From the NCBI RefSeq assembly GCF_046630445.1, contig NC_092343.1, positions 141,473,501 through 141,537,500 on the forward strand: a stretch of 64,000 nucleotides of DNA. Reading direction: 5' to 3'. Position numbers and translations under genes: made by a program. The notes below the pieces were generated by a model. That model ran no database searches. It was not told the DNA's origin and saw only the letters and a program-made list of their open reading frames with translations. Source of the stretch: Rutidosis leptorrhynchoides (taxonomy: Eukaryota; Streptophyta; Magnoliopsida; Asterales; Asteraceae). Within the stretch, counting starts at the first letter, position 1, and every line of letters starts with the position of its first letter. Shown in pieces: positions 22,352-33,900 of this stretch.

Positions 22352-23074
22352 CGTTGCTGAAACAGACAAGTATCAGTTGATTAAGTTTCAATCATGGAAA
22401 GAGATTCTGTAAAAAGGTACATAGTCTTGTATCCTTCAATAAAAGGGGGGGTATGTACCACTAGTTTCTAGATTATCATTTGTATGATATAGTGTAATGT
22501 TAATTGCTGAAGATTTAAACAATTAATGGTTTCTCTGAGTGAGTTGTAGTTTATTAGTCATAGACTTAAGTAGCTATCCAACTTTAAGACTTAACTGTTA
22601 TAAATATCCTGCTTAGCGTAACCTATTATCTTGGCCTGTTCACTTAACATGTTGATGTTTTGTCAGCAACGAACTCTACATGTGTGGAGTGCTGTTGTCT
22701 CCATATTAATTCTTCGAGATTAACTAGGGTTTTGTGTTATTAGTTAAAATATCAGTAAGTTGTCCCATTTGGAACAAATAATAATAATTAGTATGATGAT
22801 AATAAACCCTTAATTAGTCTTTTCACGTAGGATTAGGGTTTTAGGTCCACTTCACACATACGACCTCTCCTTTCTCTTTTACGACACCTCATTTGGGAAT
22901 GGTAGAGCACAAACTTTTGAGATCGTTTAAAGCTTTTTTATTGGCCAGTTTAACATAACTCAAGTTTGATCAAAATAGTGCAAGTTGCTGACATGTTCAC
23001 AAAGTGCTATATTTTTGCTTAACATGAATTTTTATGCAATAAGTTAATTTTGTAGATATGTTCAACTATTATTA
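22352..23074. other. Non-coding DNA downstream of copy A pseudogene
   Basis: No gene. Much of it aligns with 27778-28445 after copy B, so it belongs to the duplicated block. Confidence 0.6.
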
Positions 23075-23079
23075 AACCA

Positions 23080-23297
23080 TCCGAAGATAGCACAATGGTT
23101 GGGACCCTAAACTCATAAATGTAGTAGGTTCATGTATTGGGGTGGCAAGGGAAGGTTGGGAAAACGGATAGATTGTTTCGAATAGGCGGCGCCGTGTACA
23201 TGAGAGTTACAAATACTTTTCCTCAACCCGAACAGGGAAAACTTCAAACATTTGACTTTAACTTTGAACAACGTTTAAATTAAGGGGATTTGGAAAA

Positions 23298-23330
<33 letters not shown>
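23080..23330 (+). repeat. tRNA-derived SINE-like repeat, copy A
   Basis: TAGCACAATGGTTGGGA resembles a Pol III A box (TRGCNNAGYGG) and GGTTCATGTATT, about 40 bp on, a decayed B box; a long poly-T tract at 23300-23328 is nearby. Also present in the duplicated block at 28460-28660. Boundaries uncertain. Confidence 0.4.
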
Positions 23331-23335
<5 letters not shown>

Positions 23336-24060
23336 ACTCTAAATGTTGACCGATATTTGTGTTACTTATTTTGTTGTTGATTTATATGTTTAGGTTAAAA
23401 GTAAATAGTTGATATGTTGAGTGACTTGGGAAGCTATGCGAGGAGGAGATAAAGTTGGAAGTATGAAGCCTCCATTAGTTGAAGGGTTTCCTGTGCTCAT
23501 TTATGTTGTTTAGGGACTGAATGTGTAAAATGTGTATCAATATAAGATATCGGGTTTTAGGTTAATCAATATTATTAAAACTTTTGTATGTGTGTATATC
23601 ATCCGGTGGTTATTTGTTTAACTGTGTATCTGTGCCCAGATTTAGGCCTTTCCTGTATGGATCATCATTTGTTTGTGTGCCCATTCTTGATTTATGAAGC
23701 TACGTATTTAGGAGACTTATGGTTTACTTATTTAAGAGAATATACAATTATTTGACATGTTAACTGCAAAGGAGACTGTTAACTATGATGAATAACAAAT
23801 ACAAAATCTTTCTATCTTCAACGGAGTAGTACTTACAAGTTATGTTACAATCAACAATATTGTTTGTTTATGTTAGTTCTCTAGTAATAATTAACTGTAA
23901 TATGAAGTTTGTATGCATTTGAATACATTTTAGATCACACATTCTTGATCCGTTGTTTCCTTTTGGATCCAAAGATTTTTATTATAAAAACTTTTGGGAC
24001 ACATATATAGTCTACATCTGACATTATTATTTTTGTAAGTTTTGTGGTAATTTCCATATG
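23331..24060. other. Non-coding DNA between copy A block and TNL2
   Basis: Up to about 23600 it aligns with 28690-28990. No gene recognised; the last about 90 bp before TNL2 rejoin the TNL promoter homology (AAAAGTAGTTGTTGACTTGG). Confidence 0.6.
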
Positions 24061-24071
24061 AAAAGTAGTTG

Positions 24072-24077
24072 TTGACT
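24072..24077 (+). promoter_or_regulatory. W-box upstream of TNL2
   Basis: TTGACT in the same AGTAGTTGTTGACTTG context as in TNL1 and TNL3, 77 bp before the ATG. Confidence 0.45.
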
Positions 24078-24153
24078 TGGAATAAAAAAACACGGTTTTA
24101 TGGATCCAATGCAAATTATGTTATAGTTGTAACTCAATTCTCAATTACTCTCA

Positions 24154-25770
24154 ATGGTTATTCTCACAGATATTTTTAAAAAAAACTCATCGAATGATAA
24201 TCATGATGAAAAGTATGACGTATTTTTGAGCTTTCGTGGTCTAGATACTCGTCTTAACTTCACGAATCACCTCCACCAAGCCCTTGAACGTGCCAATCTC
24301 AAAACCTTTTTGGACAAAGATGTGATTCCAACCGGGCGTTACTTGAAACCGGAATTGGAGAATGCAATCAAATCATCCACGGCTTCTGTTATCGTGTTGT
24401 CCAAGAATTATGCTTCTTCAACATGGTGCCTTGATGAACTTTTTTTGATTCTTGACCGACATAAGAACTTCAAACAAATTGTCATCCCCATTTTCTATCA
24501 TGTCGAGCCCACCGATGTCAGGAAGCAACAAAACAGCTTCGGAGATGCAATGGCTGCACATACAAAGAAGATGGAAGCAGAGACAGATGTAGAGAAAAAA
24601 AGAGTATTAGCAGAGAAGATAGAAATATGGAAGGAAGCACTTACAAACGTTTCTAATTTAACTGGCTCAAGTGTAAAGGGCAGGTAAACTACTTTCTTTC
24701 CATTTTTTTTAATACAATTGATGGGGTTGACAATCCGGTCAACTTTGTGTGCTGGATTATCACGATTTTTAGTTTTAGCTTTTTTTTTTTCGTATTTAAT
24801 TATCTGATCTGACTATATATAAATAGGAGTACAATTTTTGTTTATATAGAATCCAAGTTTGTAAGATCTGATTTGAGTATGATGGATGCTCGATGCACCT
24901 AATGAAGTTACCACCGAATTTAAATGCACTATGTGAAAATTAACCACTAATTCATTAGTACCATTTAATATCCTGCTAAATGTATACGATCTCATCGAAG
25001 GTTGTTGTCTTGTTTGGGTTAGGTTTAATGTTCTTAGATCTGCTATATTTGTGTGGTGGTTGTTGTCATTGGTTTAGTTATAAAGTTTTTGTTTTTGCCA
25101 AAATAAAAAAAAAATCTAATTGAAGGTTCTCTGTGGAAAATTAATTTTCAGGCTAGAGACTGAGGTCATTAAAGAAATTGTTAAAGAACTTTCCAAAAGA
25201 ATACATGTACCCGTAAGGACTAGTTTACCGCTACTTATTGGGAAGGTGGATGCAATTGAATACGTCAGTTCATGGTTGAAAGACGGATCATCACATACCG
25301 TCGACATTCTTAGTATTTATGGTATGGGTGGGATTGGAAAGTCAACTTTAGCCAAATATATTTATTACTCATATTGTCGCAAGTTCGATAGAAGCAGCAT
25401 CGTTGAAGATATCAGTAGGAAGTGTGCTGCGCAAATTAATGGATTGCTTGATTTACAAACTCAACTTTGTAATGATATTTCAAAAGCAAATTCAATTCAA
25501 GTTCATGATGTTTCTGTAGCCTCTAATAAAGTGTTGATAGTTCTTGACGATATTGATAGTATAGAGCAGTTGGACGCTTTACTGGGAAACAAAGGTTTTA
25601 ATCAAGGAAGCAAAATCATTATAACAACCAAGAACATGTCGTTGACAGAGAGGTGTGAACTATGCAAAGCGAAACCTTACAGACATACAAAGTACGCACT
25701 TATGATTTGGGTATGTGTTAATGCAATGCTAAAGTTGTGCCAGGTTTGTGATTGTTCATCTGTTTACTGA
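24154..25770 (+). CDS. TNL2: truncated TIR-NB protein with foreign C-terminus
   Basis: Two exons, 24154-24683 and 25152-25770, phase-matched to TNL1, giving 382 aa. The TIR domain is complete (YDVFLSFRG, WCLDEL with E95). The NB part keeps the P-loop GMGGIGKST, kinase 2 KVLIVLDDID and RNBS-B GSKIIITT, but homology stops after CELCKAKPYRHTKYAL at about 25703. The next 22 codons come from ASH2-pseudogene-region DNA and end at TGA 25768-25770. GLPL, MHD, LRR and C-JID are absent. Either a pseudogene by truncation or a TN-type protein; TN proteins with TIR activity are known in plants. The frame has no internal stop and splice sites are intact, so expression is possible. Its start ATG is in the same place as in TNL1. 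Confidence 0.75.
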
Positions 25771-26394
25771 TGTCTAATTGAGATATTTGGACCTTTGTGC
25801 TTCTTATAATGCAATGCTATTAATTGATTTGGTTGAGTAGAAAATCATTTCTCGTGTTCTTCATATAGGTTTTGTCCTCTATTGTTAATTAGCATGTTTG
25901 CTCGTGTTTGTTATGATTTTATGATTGATTGCCATCTGTTATTAGGTTGTAGTTTAGTTGCTTTTTTGCACTATTACATGCTTCAAATTTGAAACATCTC
26001 ATCATTACGTGATTAACTTTTTTTCTGTCGTCAAGCTTGATTGAGCTCTGCCTGATACATGGGTTACAGGCTGTACTAGTATCTTCTTGTATAATTATCT
26101 TCTTAAAATTTGTAAATCGTAACAGATTAACTGATTTTGTTAATGATAAAACAACTTACTATACTATATATCAATCTAAGTAGTCTACCAGGAAAGCTTA
26201 TTCATCTTTTAATCAGGATTTTTGGTGTAAGGAATGCACATGGAGAGATAATGGTTTTAATTAGGGGAGAAGTAGGTCAATTAAGAACATTATATGCTGA
26301 TGATTTAGAATTGAGGTATCACTAGATCGTAAGAATGTACGGAGACTTGAACAGAGATAAGGTCGAGTATGGCAGGTCTAATTGAACAAATTAT

Positions 26395-26490
26395 ACCGTG
26401 TTGACTGACTTTTTGACCGACTTTGACTGAAACGAGTTGGGGAAGTCTCTTTGCCGCCTTGACGGTTACAGGAAGCGGCTTTTGTAACAC
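26395..26490 (+). repeat. Fragment related to the W-box MITE
   Basis: TTGACTGACTTTTTGACCGACTTTGACTG followed by a TTTTGTAACACTAC end resembles the interior and right end of the hAT-type MITEs but lacks a left end. Confidence 0.4.
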
Positions 26491-27355
26491 TACTTCAGTG
26501 ATTGTATCTATTTAGGAAGGAGTAAACATATTACTTAAAGCATCAATTTTCTTTAAAAGGATATTGTATGCTTTAATTATGATTTTCTCATATGGAAATG
26601 TATATATTTGGGAGAACTGCATTAAAGAGAGTTGGCATTGGTAAAAGTTCATAGATAAGAAAGGGGTTATCTGTTGTAAAGGACAACACATCATACCTGA
26701 CGATGATTGCAATATCATTATATTTATAGACTGTTTTCTTTTATTTTCTGAAGCAGGAAGTATTATCAATATATCATGTTGTACTAAGAGATAAAATATT
26801 ATTTTATTGTGCAGGAAGTGAAATATGTTTTTTTTTTTAAATGGAATATGTCAAGGGTCTGCATTCAAGGATCTAAACGGTGGGCGTTACTATCCTGCTG
26901 CTTCAATGTATGCCCTTCCACATCATACTAATTGCGTTGTCAAGTTCAACTTTGGCCTCGATTTTGAAGCTTTTCCGGAAGACTTTGGGGGACGCCCTAT
27001 TCCGACACCAATGGTTGAAGTTCCATATTATGGCTTTGATGGAAGAGTTCAAAATGGTGTGTCCAAAGAAAAGCACTAATAACGTGTCTAGCATATTTCT
27101 GCATACTTCAAAATGGTGTGTTCATTTGACTCTTTGATAGTTGTAACTTTGTTTTTTTTATTGCTGTTCGATTTGCAAAATTTTTAGATTTCAGAACTCT
27201 CATAACTAAATGTCTTATTGAATTTTGAACAAACTTTATTGACCTAATAGCCTTTTCTTATGGTTTGAATTTAGTCATACCAGTTTGGTCCGTTCCCAAT
27301 CCTTGTTTGCAATGTTTATAAATTGGGCCCTCTAACTTTTGGCATTTGTCTTTAT

Positions 27356-27596
27356 CAAGGTTGCAAAAATCGTTACTCATGGAGTACTGGGCCGGGAATT
27401 TTTAGGGAGTACTCGGCAACTCGGAGAGTACTCGGATGTTGACTAAGTTTGATTTTGACCGATTTTTGACCAACTTTGACTAGTTTTCCGAGTTTTCACC
27501 GATTTTCCGAGTTATCCCGAGTTTTGGCCAAGTTTGACCAAGTTTGACTGAGTTTGACCGAGTACTCAACGAGTAGTTCCGAGTTCTGCAACACTG
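27356..27596. mobile_element. hAT-type MITE with W-box array, copy B
   Basis: 241 bp between GTCTTTAT repeats at 27348-27355 and 27597-27604, same ends as the element at 21872. The same insertion site in both pseudogene copies shows it inserted before the block was duplicated. Seven TTGAC[C/T] cores are present. Confidence 0.8.
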
Positions 27597-27777
27597 GTCT
27601 TTATATGTCAATTTCTTTGCAAGGTGCATATAAATCTATTTGGATTTACGTAAGAAAGAGGTACACTGCATCGTGGTTAGTGTTTGTAATGAAAGTTTAT
27701 TTCTTATTTCAGGAAATACTTTTGGCCCCACTGTAATGGGCCCCAGGCTGAAAGTGGTAAAAGAAGACGATCATTGA

Positions 27778-28445
27778 CATCACTGAAACAGACCAGTATC
27801 AGTTGATTAGATTCAATCAAAGTTCTGTAAAAAGGTACATAGTCCTAGATTATCCCTTCATCATCTCTTACGTTTGGTGATGCACTAAAGGGGATGAGTA
27901 CCACTAGTTCCTAGATTATCCTTTGTTATGTTAATTATTGAAAATATTAAACAATTAATGGTTGTTTTGAGTGAGTTTTAGTATCATGTATTGTCGGCAA
28001 CGTGCTTTAGATGTGAGGAGTGACGTTGTCTCCATTTGAATCCTTCGAGATTGATGAAAGACGAATATAGGTTTTTGTGTTGACAATCCGAACAGTAACC
28101 TCGGAAGGGCAAGGGGCATTTTTTAAAATAGTATATTAGTATAATATCAGCAAGATGTTCCATTTGGAACAAATAATTAGTATGATGAAAATAAACACTT
28201 AGTCATTTCACGCAAGATTAGGGTTTTCGTTCCACTTCACACATACGACCTCTCCTTTCTCTTCTATGACACCTCATTTAAAGCTTTAATGTTTATCGTG
28301 TACATTTCGTTATAGAAAAGGTTCGATCGAGTTTGATCAATAATGGTGTAGGCTGACTCTGAAAGTTTAAGTTGCTGACTTGTTCACAAAAGTGCTATAT
28401 ATAACATGATTTTTTATGCAATAAGTTAATTTTGTAGATATAAAA
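27778..28445. other. Non-coding DNA downstream of copy B
   Basis: Aligns with 22352-23074. No gene. Confidence 0.6.
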
Positions 28446-28459
28446 TGTTTATATTAAAC

Positions 28460-28660
28460 CATCCCAAGATAGCCTTGGGCCTTTAACTCTTGCAAAGGTC
28501 GCAGGTTCAAATATTGGGGTGGCCAGGAAGGTTAGGAAAATCGTCACGGACTGTTCCGTATAGGCCGCGTACATCGGAATTAAAAGTACTCTCTCTTAAT
28601 ACCCACGGGAAAACTTCATAACTTTGACTTTGACATTGTTCAACGTTTAGGATGTTAAAA
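28460..28660 (+). repeat. tRNA-derived SINE-like repeat, copy B
   Basis: Counterpart of 23080-23330 with a clearer B-box-like GGTTCAAATATT and the same downstream sequence. Part of the duplicated block. Confidence 0.4.
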
Positions 28661-28989
28661 AGGATTGTTTATTTATTATAATCTAAAATGTTGACCAATA
28701 TTTGTGTTACTTATTTGTTACTTATTTGTTGTTGTTTATGTGTTTAGGTTAGTTGATATGTTGAGGGACTTGGGAATCTATGTGAGGAAGAGATAAAGTT
28801 GGAAGTATGAAGCCTCTATTTGTTGAAGGGTTACTGTGCTCATTTATGTTCTGTAGGGACTGAATGTGTAAAGCGTGTATCAATGTAAGATAATCGGGTT
28901 TTAGGTTAATCAATATTATTAAAACTTTTGTCAGTGTCATTGTGTGTATATCATCCGGTTATCTCTTTAATTGTTTACGTGTGCCTGTA

Positions 28990-29770
28990 TTGAAGTATGA
29001 AGCTACGTGTTTAGGAGACGATGGTTTACATAATTTGGGGGTGCTTGGTTGTGGGGTATATTAAAGGGTTGGGAATGTTAATAATAATCATTAGTGAGGG
29101 TTGGTGAGCTATAATGAAATGAGTCATTGGCCAATTTTAGGTAATGAAATGAGCTATTATTGCATATATATTCCTTGTGATTTGTTCAAAATTCCTAGTT
29201 TCGTCTTTTATGGTTTTTATTCTACTAGGATAATCTATGCGGTATGCAAATTTTGGTTATATAGTCACTCGCACTGAAAGTCGTTAAGAAATGCTTTAAA
29301 TTTATATCTTGTGCCATGTACATGAGAGTATTTTAGTCAACTACTATTCCTCTTCTTCTTTAACAAATCTCTTTCACTTGGTTCTTTATCTACATTCATG
29401 TTTAGGTTAGTTTGAATGTTGTCACTTGGTGTAATAACTTTGTGTTTTGAACAATTTAGTCTGAATGCATTTTGAACAATTTAGTCACTTGCAGTTTGTA
29501 AGTTTATTACATTTTGTAGTTATTACTTACTTTTGAATGATCAATACACAAACAATGGTAAAAAAAATAAATAAAAACCCTTTGTAGATTGATTAGAACA
29601 AATTTAACATTAATAACCTTACATCCAAACTACCATTACAACCTAAAAATGACCAAAAGACAATACCAGCCTACCAGGTCTGCAAAGTTACATCGACAAT
29701 TACATCAACATGAAATTACTTAAAAATTAAAAAAATATATATAAACATCATAACCCAGCTACAAATTAAC
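28990..29770. other. Intergenic DNA
   Basis: No gene. GGGGGTGCTTGGTTG at about 29037 resembles the end of a DNA transposon, but no partner end was found. Confidence 0.5.
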
Positions 29771-30099
29771 ATCATCTTAATCTTCCTGGAACTAATTCTT
29801 TCAGCATTCAAAAGCTCTTCCAAGAATTCGTTAGATCTCAATACCACTGGCACAATGTTGTTCACCAATTCAGTAGTTGGTGGATCTATCCAAACGAAAA
29901 AACCTGCAATCTAGAGTACTAAATACGAAAACAACCATCAATCAGAGTACCAAAAACGAACATCAACATGGGTTTTATGAACTAAAATTAGGGTTTTTTG
30001 TTTACCTTTGTTGGACATGAATAGTACCGTTTATTTGGATTTTTTTGCAGTCATTGAAGTACGAATAATAGCTCGCTTGACACAATTTAAATACACCAT
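29771..30099 (-). pseudogene. GRF-type zinc finger protein fragment
   Basis: Minus-strand exon 30099-30006 starts MVYLNCVKRAIIRTSMT and, after a one-base shift in an A run, continues KNPNKRYYSCPTK to a GT donor; after an intron (about 29910-30005) the sequence 29909-29771 reads FFVWIDPPTTELVNNIVP and LRSNEFLEELLNAERIS. Cys...KR..IRTS.T..NP.R.YY.CP...FF.W.DPP is the plant GRF zinc-finger signature, a DNA/RNA-binding type often seen in small transposon-associated genes. The frameshift and missing final Cys make it non-functional. Confidence 0.6.
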
Positions 30100-30207
30100 T
30101 GTTATTTGACAAATTAGGGTTTCAATTTTATATGGAGCAAATTGGGGATAAATTTGGGGAGGTGAGAATGGCGATTAATCAAGACAAAAGGGGTATTTAT
30201 ATGATGT

Positions 30208-30433
30208 TAAACTTACACTCGCGGTCCCTCAATTATTCAAAGACTGAAATACCCTCACGTGAGTGGCACAAAACCAAGGTTAACAGAATCTTTAAATGGC
30301 TGGTAGAGAGAAGGACGACATGGGTTACATAATTGAAGTTTAGGACGACTTCAGCAAAAAAAAAAAAAAAAAAAAGATTAGGGACGAGGCTGGAAGGTTG
30401 GGAACAAGTTGAGGGACGACAAGTGTAATTTTG
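30208..30433. mobile_element. Short inverted-repeat element (MITE-like)
   Basis: Left end AAACTTACACTCGCGGTCCCTCAA mirrors the right end, whose reverse complement is CAAAATTACACTTGTCGTCCCTCAA (30409-30433). TTACACTT..GGTCCCT ends are common in small plant DNA elements. It contains a poly-A run at 30356-30375. Target duplication not resolved. Confidence 0.55.
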
Positions 30434-30860
30434 TCAATTCCCACTTTGTCAAAATTTTGGATCTCAGGTGACAAAATCATGAAGTGTTAATTGGTATGTT
30501 GAAAAATAGATTAGATGATGGTTTTATCTTATCTATTTTGGCAGACAATTACATTCTTTTATTAAAGAAATGGTGATGTTGATGATGGTTTTATTTTAGT
30601 TTGAGTTGAAGGTAGAATGAAAAAGTTGGAAGAAAAGATGGAAAGGAGAAGAGAAGTGATCGAGATGACTAAAATACGCACATGTGCTAGGCACATGATT
30701 CAATTTAATTGGATTTTTTAACAGCCGTCAGTTTGAGAGACTATATAATAAAGATATACCGCAGGGACCTTCTTAATAAGAAAGAAAATCACAATGACCA
30801 AATCAGTAATTTTGGACAAATCACAAGTACTATATTTGTAATTGTCATAAAAAGTACTCA
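30434..30860. other. Non-coding DNA upstream of TNL3
   Basis: No gene recognised. Homology with the TNL1 upstream region begins at about 30850. Confidence 0.5.
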
Positions 30861-30867
30861 TTAGTTG

Positions 30868-30873
30868 TTGACT
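30868..30873 (+). promoter_or_regulatory. W-box upstream of TNL3
   Basis: TTGACT in the conserved AGTTGTTGACTTGGTTC context, 110 bp before the former start codon. Confidence 0.45.
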
Positions 30874-30982
30874 TGGTTCGTTGATATTTGGAAAGTAAAT
30901 ATTGATCTGGATCTGATACAAAACCATTTGCTAGTTGCAGCTCATTTCACAAATCACTCATAACATTCTAATTTCACTAAAA

Positions 30983-33900
30983 ATAGTTATTCTTACAGAT
31001 GATTTACAACAATCTTCATCAAGTAATATTAATAATCATGATGAAAAGTATGATGTATTTCTGAGCTTTCGAGGTGTTGATACCCGTCTTGGCTTCACCA
31101 GTCACCTCCACCAAGCCCTAGAACGTAATAATCTCAAAAACTTTTTAGACAATGAAGATATTCCAACTGGGCATTTTCTGAAACCGGAATTGGAGAATGC
31201 AATCAAATCATCATCAGCTTCTGTAATTGTGTTGTCTAAGAATTATGCCTCTTCGACATGGTGCCTTGATGAACTTGTTTTGATTCTTGACCAACATAAG
31301 AATTTCAAACAAATTGTTATCCCCATTTTCTATCATGTCGAACCCACTGATGTGAGGAAGCAAAAAAACAGCTTTGGAGATGCAATGGCAAAGCATAAAA
31401 AGAGTATGAAGAAAGAAAAAAATGTATTTAAAAAAATGCAATGGGCTGAGAAGATAAAAAAATGGAAGGAAGCACTTACACAAGTTTCTAATTTAACTGG
31501 CTTCGATGTAAAGGGCAGGTAAACTTCTTTCTTTCCATTCTTTTGAATAATATTGATGGGGTTGACACTTCGGATCAACTTTGTGTGATGAATTATCAGG
31601 ATTTTTATTTTATTTTATTTTTACTGTTAACTGTTAATCATCTGATCTGACTATATATACATCTAGGAGTACATTTCTTTTGATACACAATCCACGTTTG
31701 TAAGATCTGATTTGAGTAACTGAAATATCTAATCGAAGGTTGTTAATTGGTTTGGGTTAGGTTTTAGTTTTCTTCGGTCGGTTATGTTTGTATGGTGGTT
31801 GTTGTTGTTCTTGGTTTAGTAATAAAGTTTATGTTTTTTCTCAAAAAAATAAAAAATCTAATCCAAGGTTCTCTATGGAAAATTAATTTTCAGGCTAGAG
31901 AGGGAGTTCATCAAAGAAATTGTTAAAGACCTTTCCAAAAGAATTCCTGTACCCGTAAGGACTACCTTACCACTACTTATTGGGAAGGAGAATGCAATTG
32001 CATACGCCAGTTCATGGTTGAAAGACGCATCCTCAAATACCGTCGACATTCTTAGTATTTATGTTATGGGTGGGATTGGAAAGTCAACTTTAGCCAAATA
32101 TATTTATGACTCATATTGTCGCGAGTTCGATACAAGCAGCATCATTGAAGATATTAGTAGGAAGTGTGTTGGAAATATTAATGGATTGCTTGATTTAAAA
32201 AATCAACTTTGTAATGATATTTCAAAAGCAAGTTCGATTCCAGCTCATGATGTTTCAGTAGCCTCTAATAAAGTGTTGATAGTTCTTGACGACATTGATA
32301 GTATAGAGCAGTTGGATGCTTTACAGGGAAACAAGGGTTTTAATCAAGGAAGCAAAATCATTATAACAACCAGGAACATGTCGTTGACAGAGAGGTGTGA
32401 ACTATGCAAAACGAAAGCTGAATGCAGACATACAAAGTACCCACTTGAACACTTATCTAACGACGCATCACTAAAGCTTTTGTGTCATCATGCATTCAAC
32501 TGTGAAGAACTTAAAGATGGCTATAAAGAGGTTTCAGAGGAGATTTTGAAGTATTGTCAAGGACATCCATTGGCTCTTAAAGTTTTGGGCAGTAATCTAT
32601 ATAATCAATCTATATAATCGAGATCTTTCTTATTGGGAAGGCTGCATAAAAGAACTAAAAAAAGGACCCGAGGGGCCCGTTTCCCGTGTAAATAGAATCT
32701 TGAAAATGAGCTTTGAATCTTTGGAGTCCAAAAATGACAAGGATTTGTTTAAGTATATTGCTTGTTTTTTTGTTGGAGTGTATAGGAAATATGCAGAACC
32801 CATACTACATGCATGCAATATAAACACTAGAACTGGTATCGAACATCTAACCGAGAGATGCCTTCTTCGTATCGGTTGGTATGGCGAGTTTCAGATGCAT
32901 TCATTAATTCAAGGGATGGGAAAATATGTTGCAGATGTCGAATCTGAGAATCCAGGGGAGCGTAGATTCTTATGGCGTAATGAGGACTCAATCGGCGTGT
33001 TAATAAAAAAGACGGTATGTGAACAAACTGTCTTGTCAATTAGTAAAAATACTTTTTTATTTTTATTTATATATTATTTTCATATAATTCTTAATTTTTG
33101 TTGCATATTTTTCTTATTAGGGTACTAGAAATATTAAAGGTATCCTCATTTGCACGCGTGGATCATTAGTTGAGTTGGAAACAGATGCATTTAGTAACAT
33201 GGATAATCTGAAGATACTAATACTGGATGATGTTCTCCTCAAAGGCTCTTATGCGAATTTTCCAGAAGAATTAATAGATTTGTGCTTGTTTCGTTCCCCT
33301 TTAGAGTCTATGCCTTCGGAATTACAAATGAAGAAGCTAGTTGCTCTTGACTTGTCTTATAGCAATATCAAATGTTTTGATTTCTCCTCTAATAACATGC
33401 TACCACCTGGAAACAAGCAAAAGGTAGTTTGATTGATCCACTTTAATTTTAATTGTTCTTAGATAGATGTTGAGGAGTCGTTAACTGATAATTATACCAT
33501 TTGAACAGGTGAGTGAATCGTACTAAAAAAATAACAGGTTGCTTGGATCTTTGAAGATTCTTAATCTGAGCTACTGTTATCAGCTTCATACTCTTGGTGG
33601 TTTTTGTGAATTCCCTGCACTTGAAACTTTAAAACTTATAAAGTGCACGAGTTTGGTTGAGGTTTGTGAAACAATTGAGCAATGTCATCAACTTGTCTAC
33701 ATCGATGTCCGTGAATGCAACAAGTGTAGAAAGCTTCTAACAAATATTGAAATCTTCAAAAACGTCAAAAAACTATTCCTAGATGGGTGTAACATGAGTG
33801 AGCTTCCATTTGAGACATTGAAGAAGGTCAAAGATAACTTGATTGACCTGAAGTTACAGCCATCTTCCTCTGCCACTGTCGAGGCTATAATACCGAGGGA

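Larger units (their letters stand above)
25700..27777 (+). pseudogene. ASH2/TRAUCO-like SPRY pseudogene, copy B (5'-truncated)
   Basis: Lies in the same orientation directly after the TNL2 breakpoint. The N-terminal and early SPRY exons are gone. Exon 26815-27079 is open and well preserved: [38 protein letters not shown] and [18 protein letters not shown], the ASH2-type SPRY C-terminal part. The last exon 27713-27777 again reads up to RLKVVKEDDH stop. The segment matches copy A at 21424-22351, including the hAT-type MITE. Without its 5' half it cannot encode a SPRY protein, though transcription from the TNL2 promoter into it is conceivable. Confidence 0.75.
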
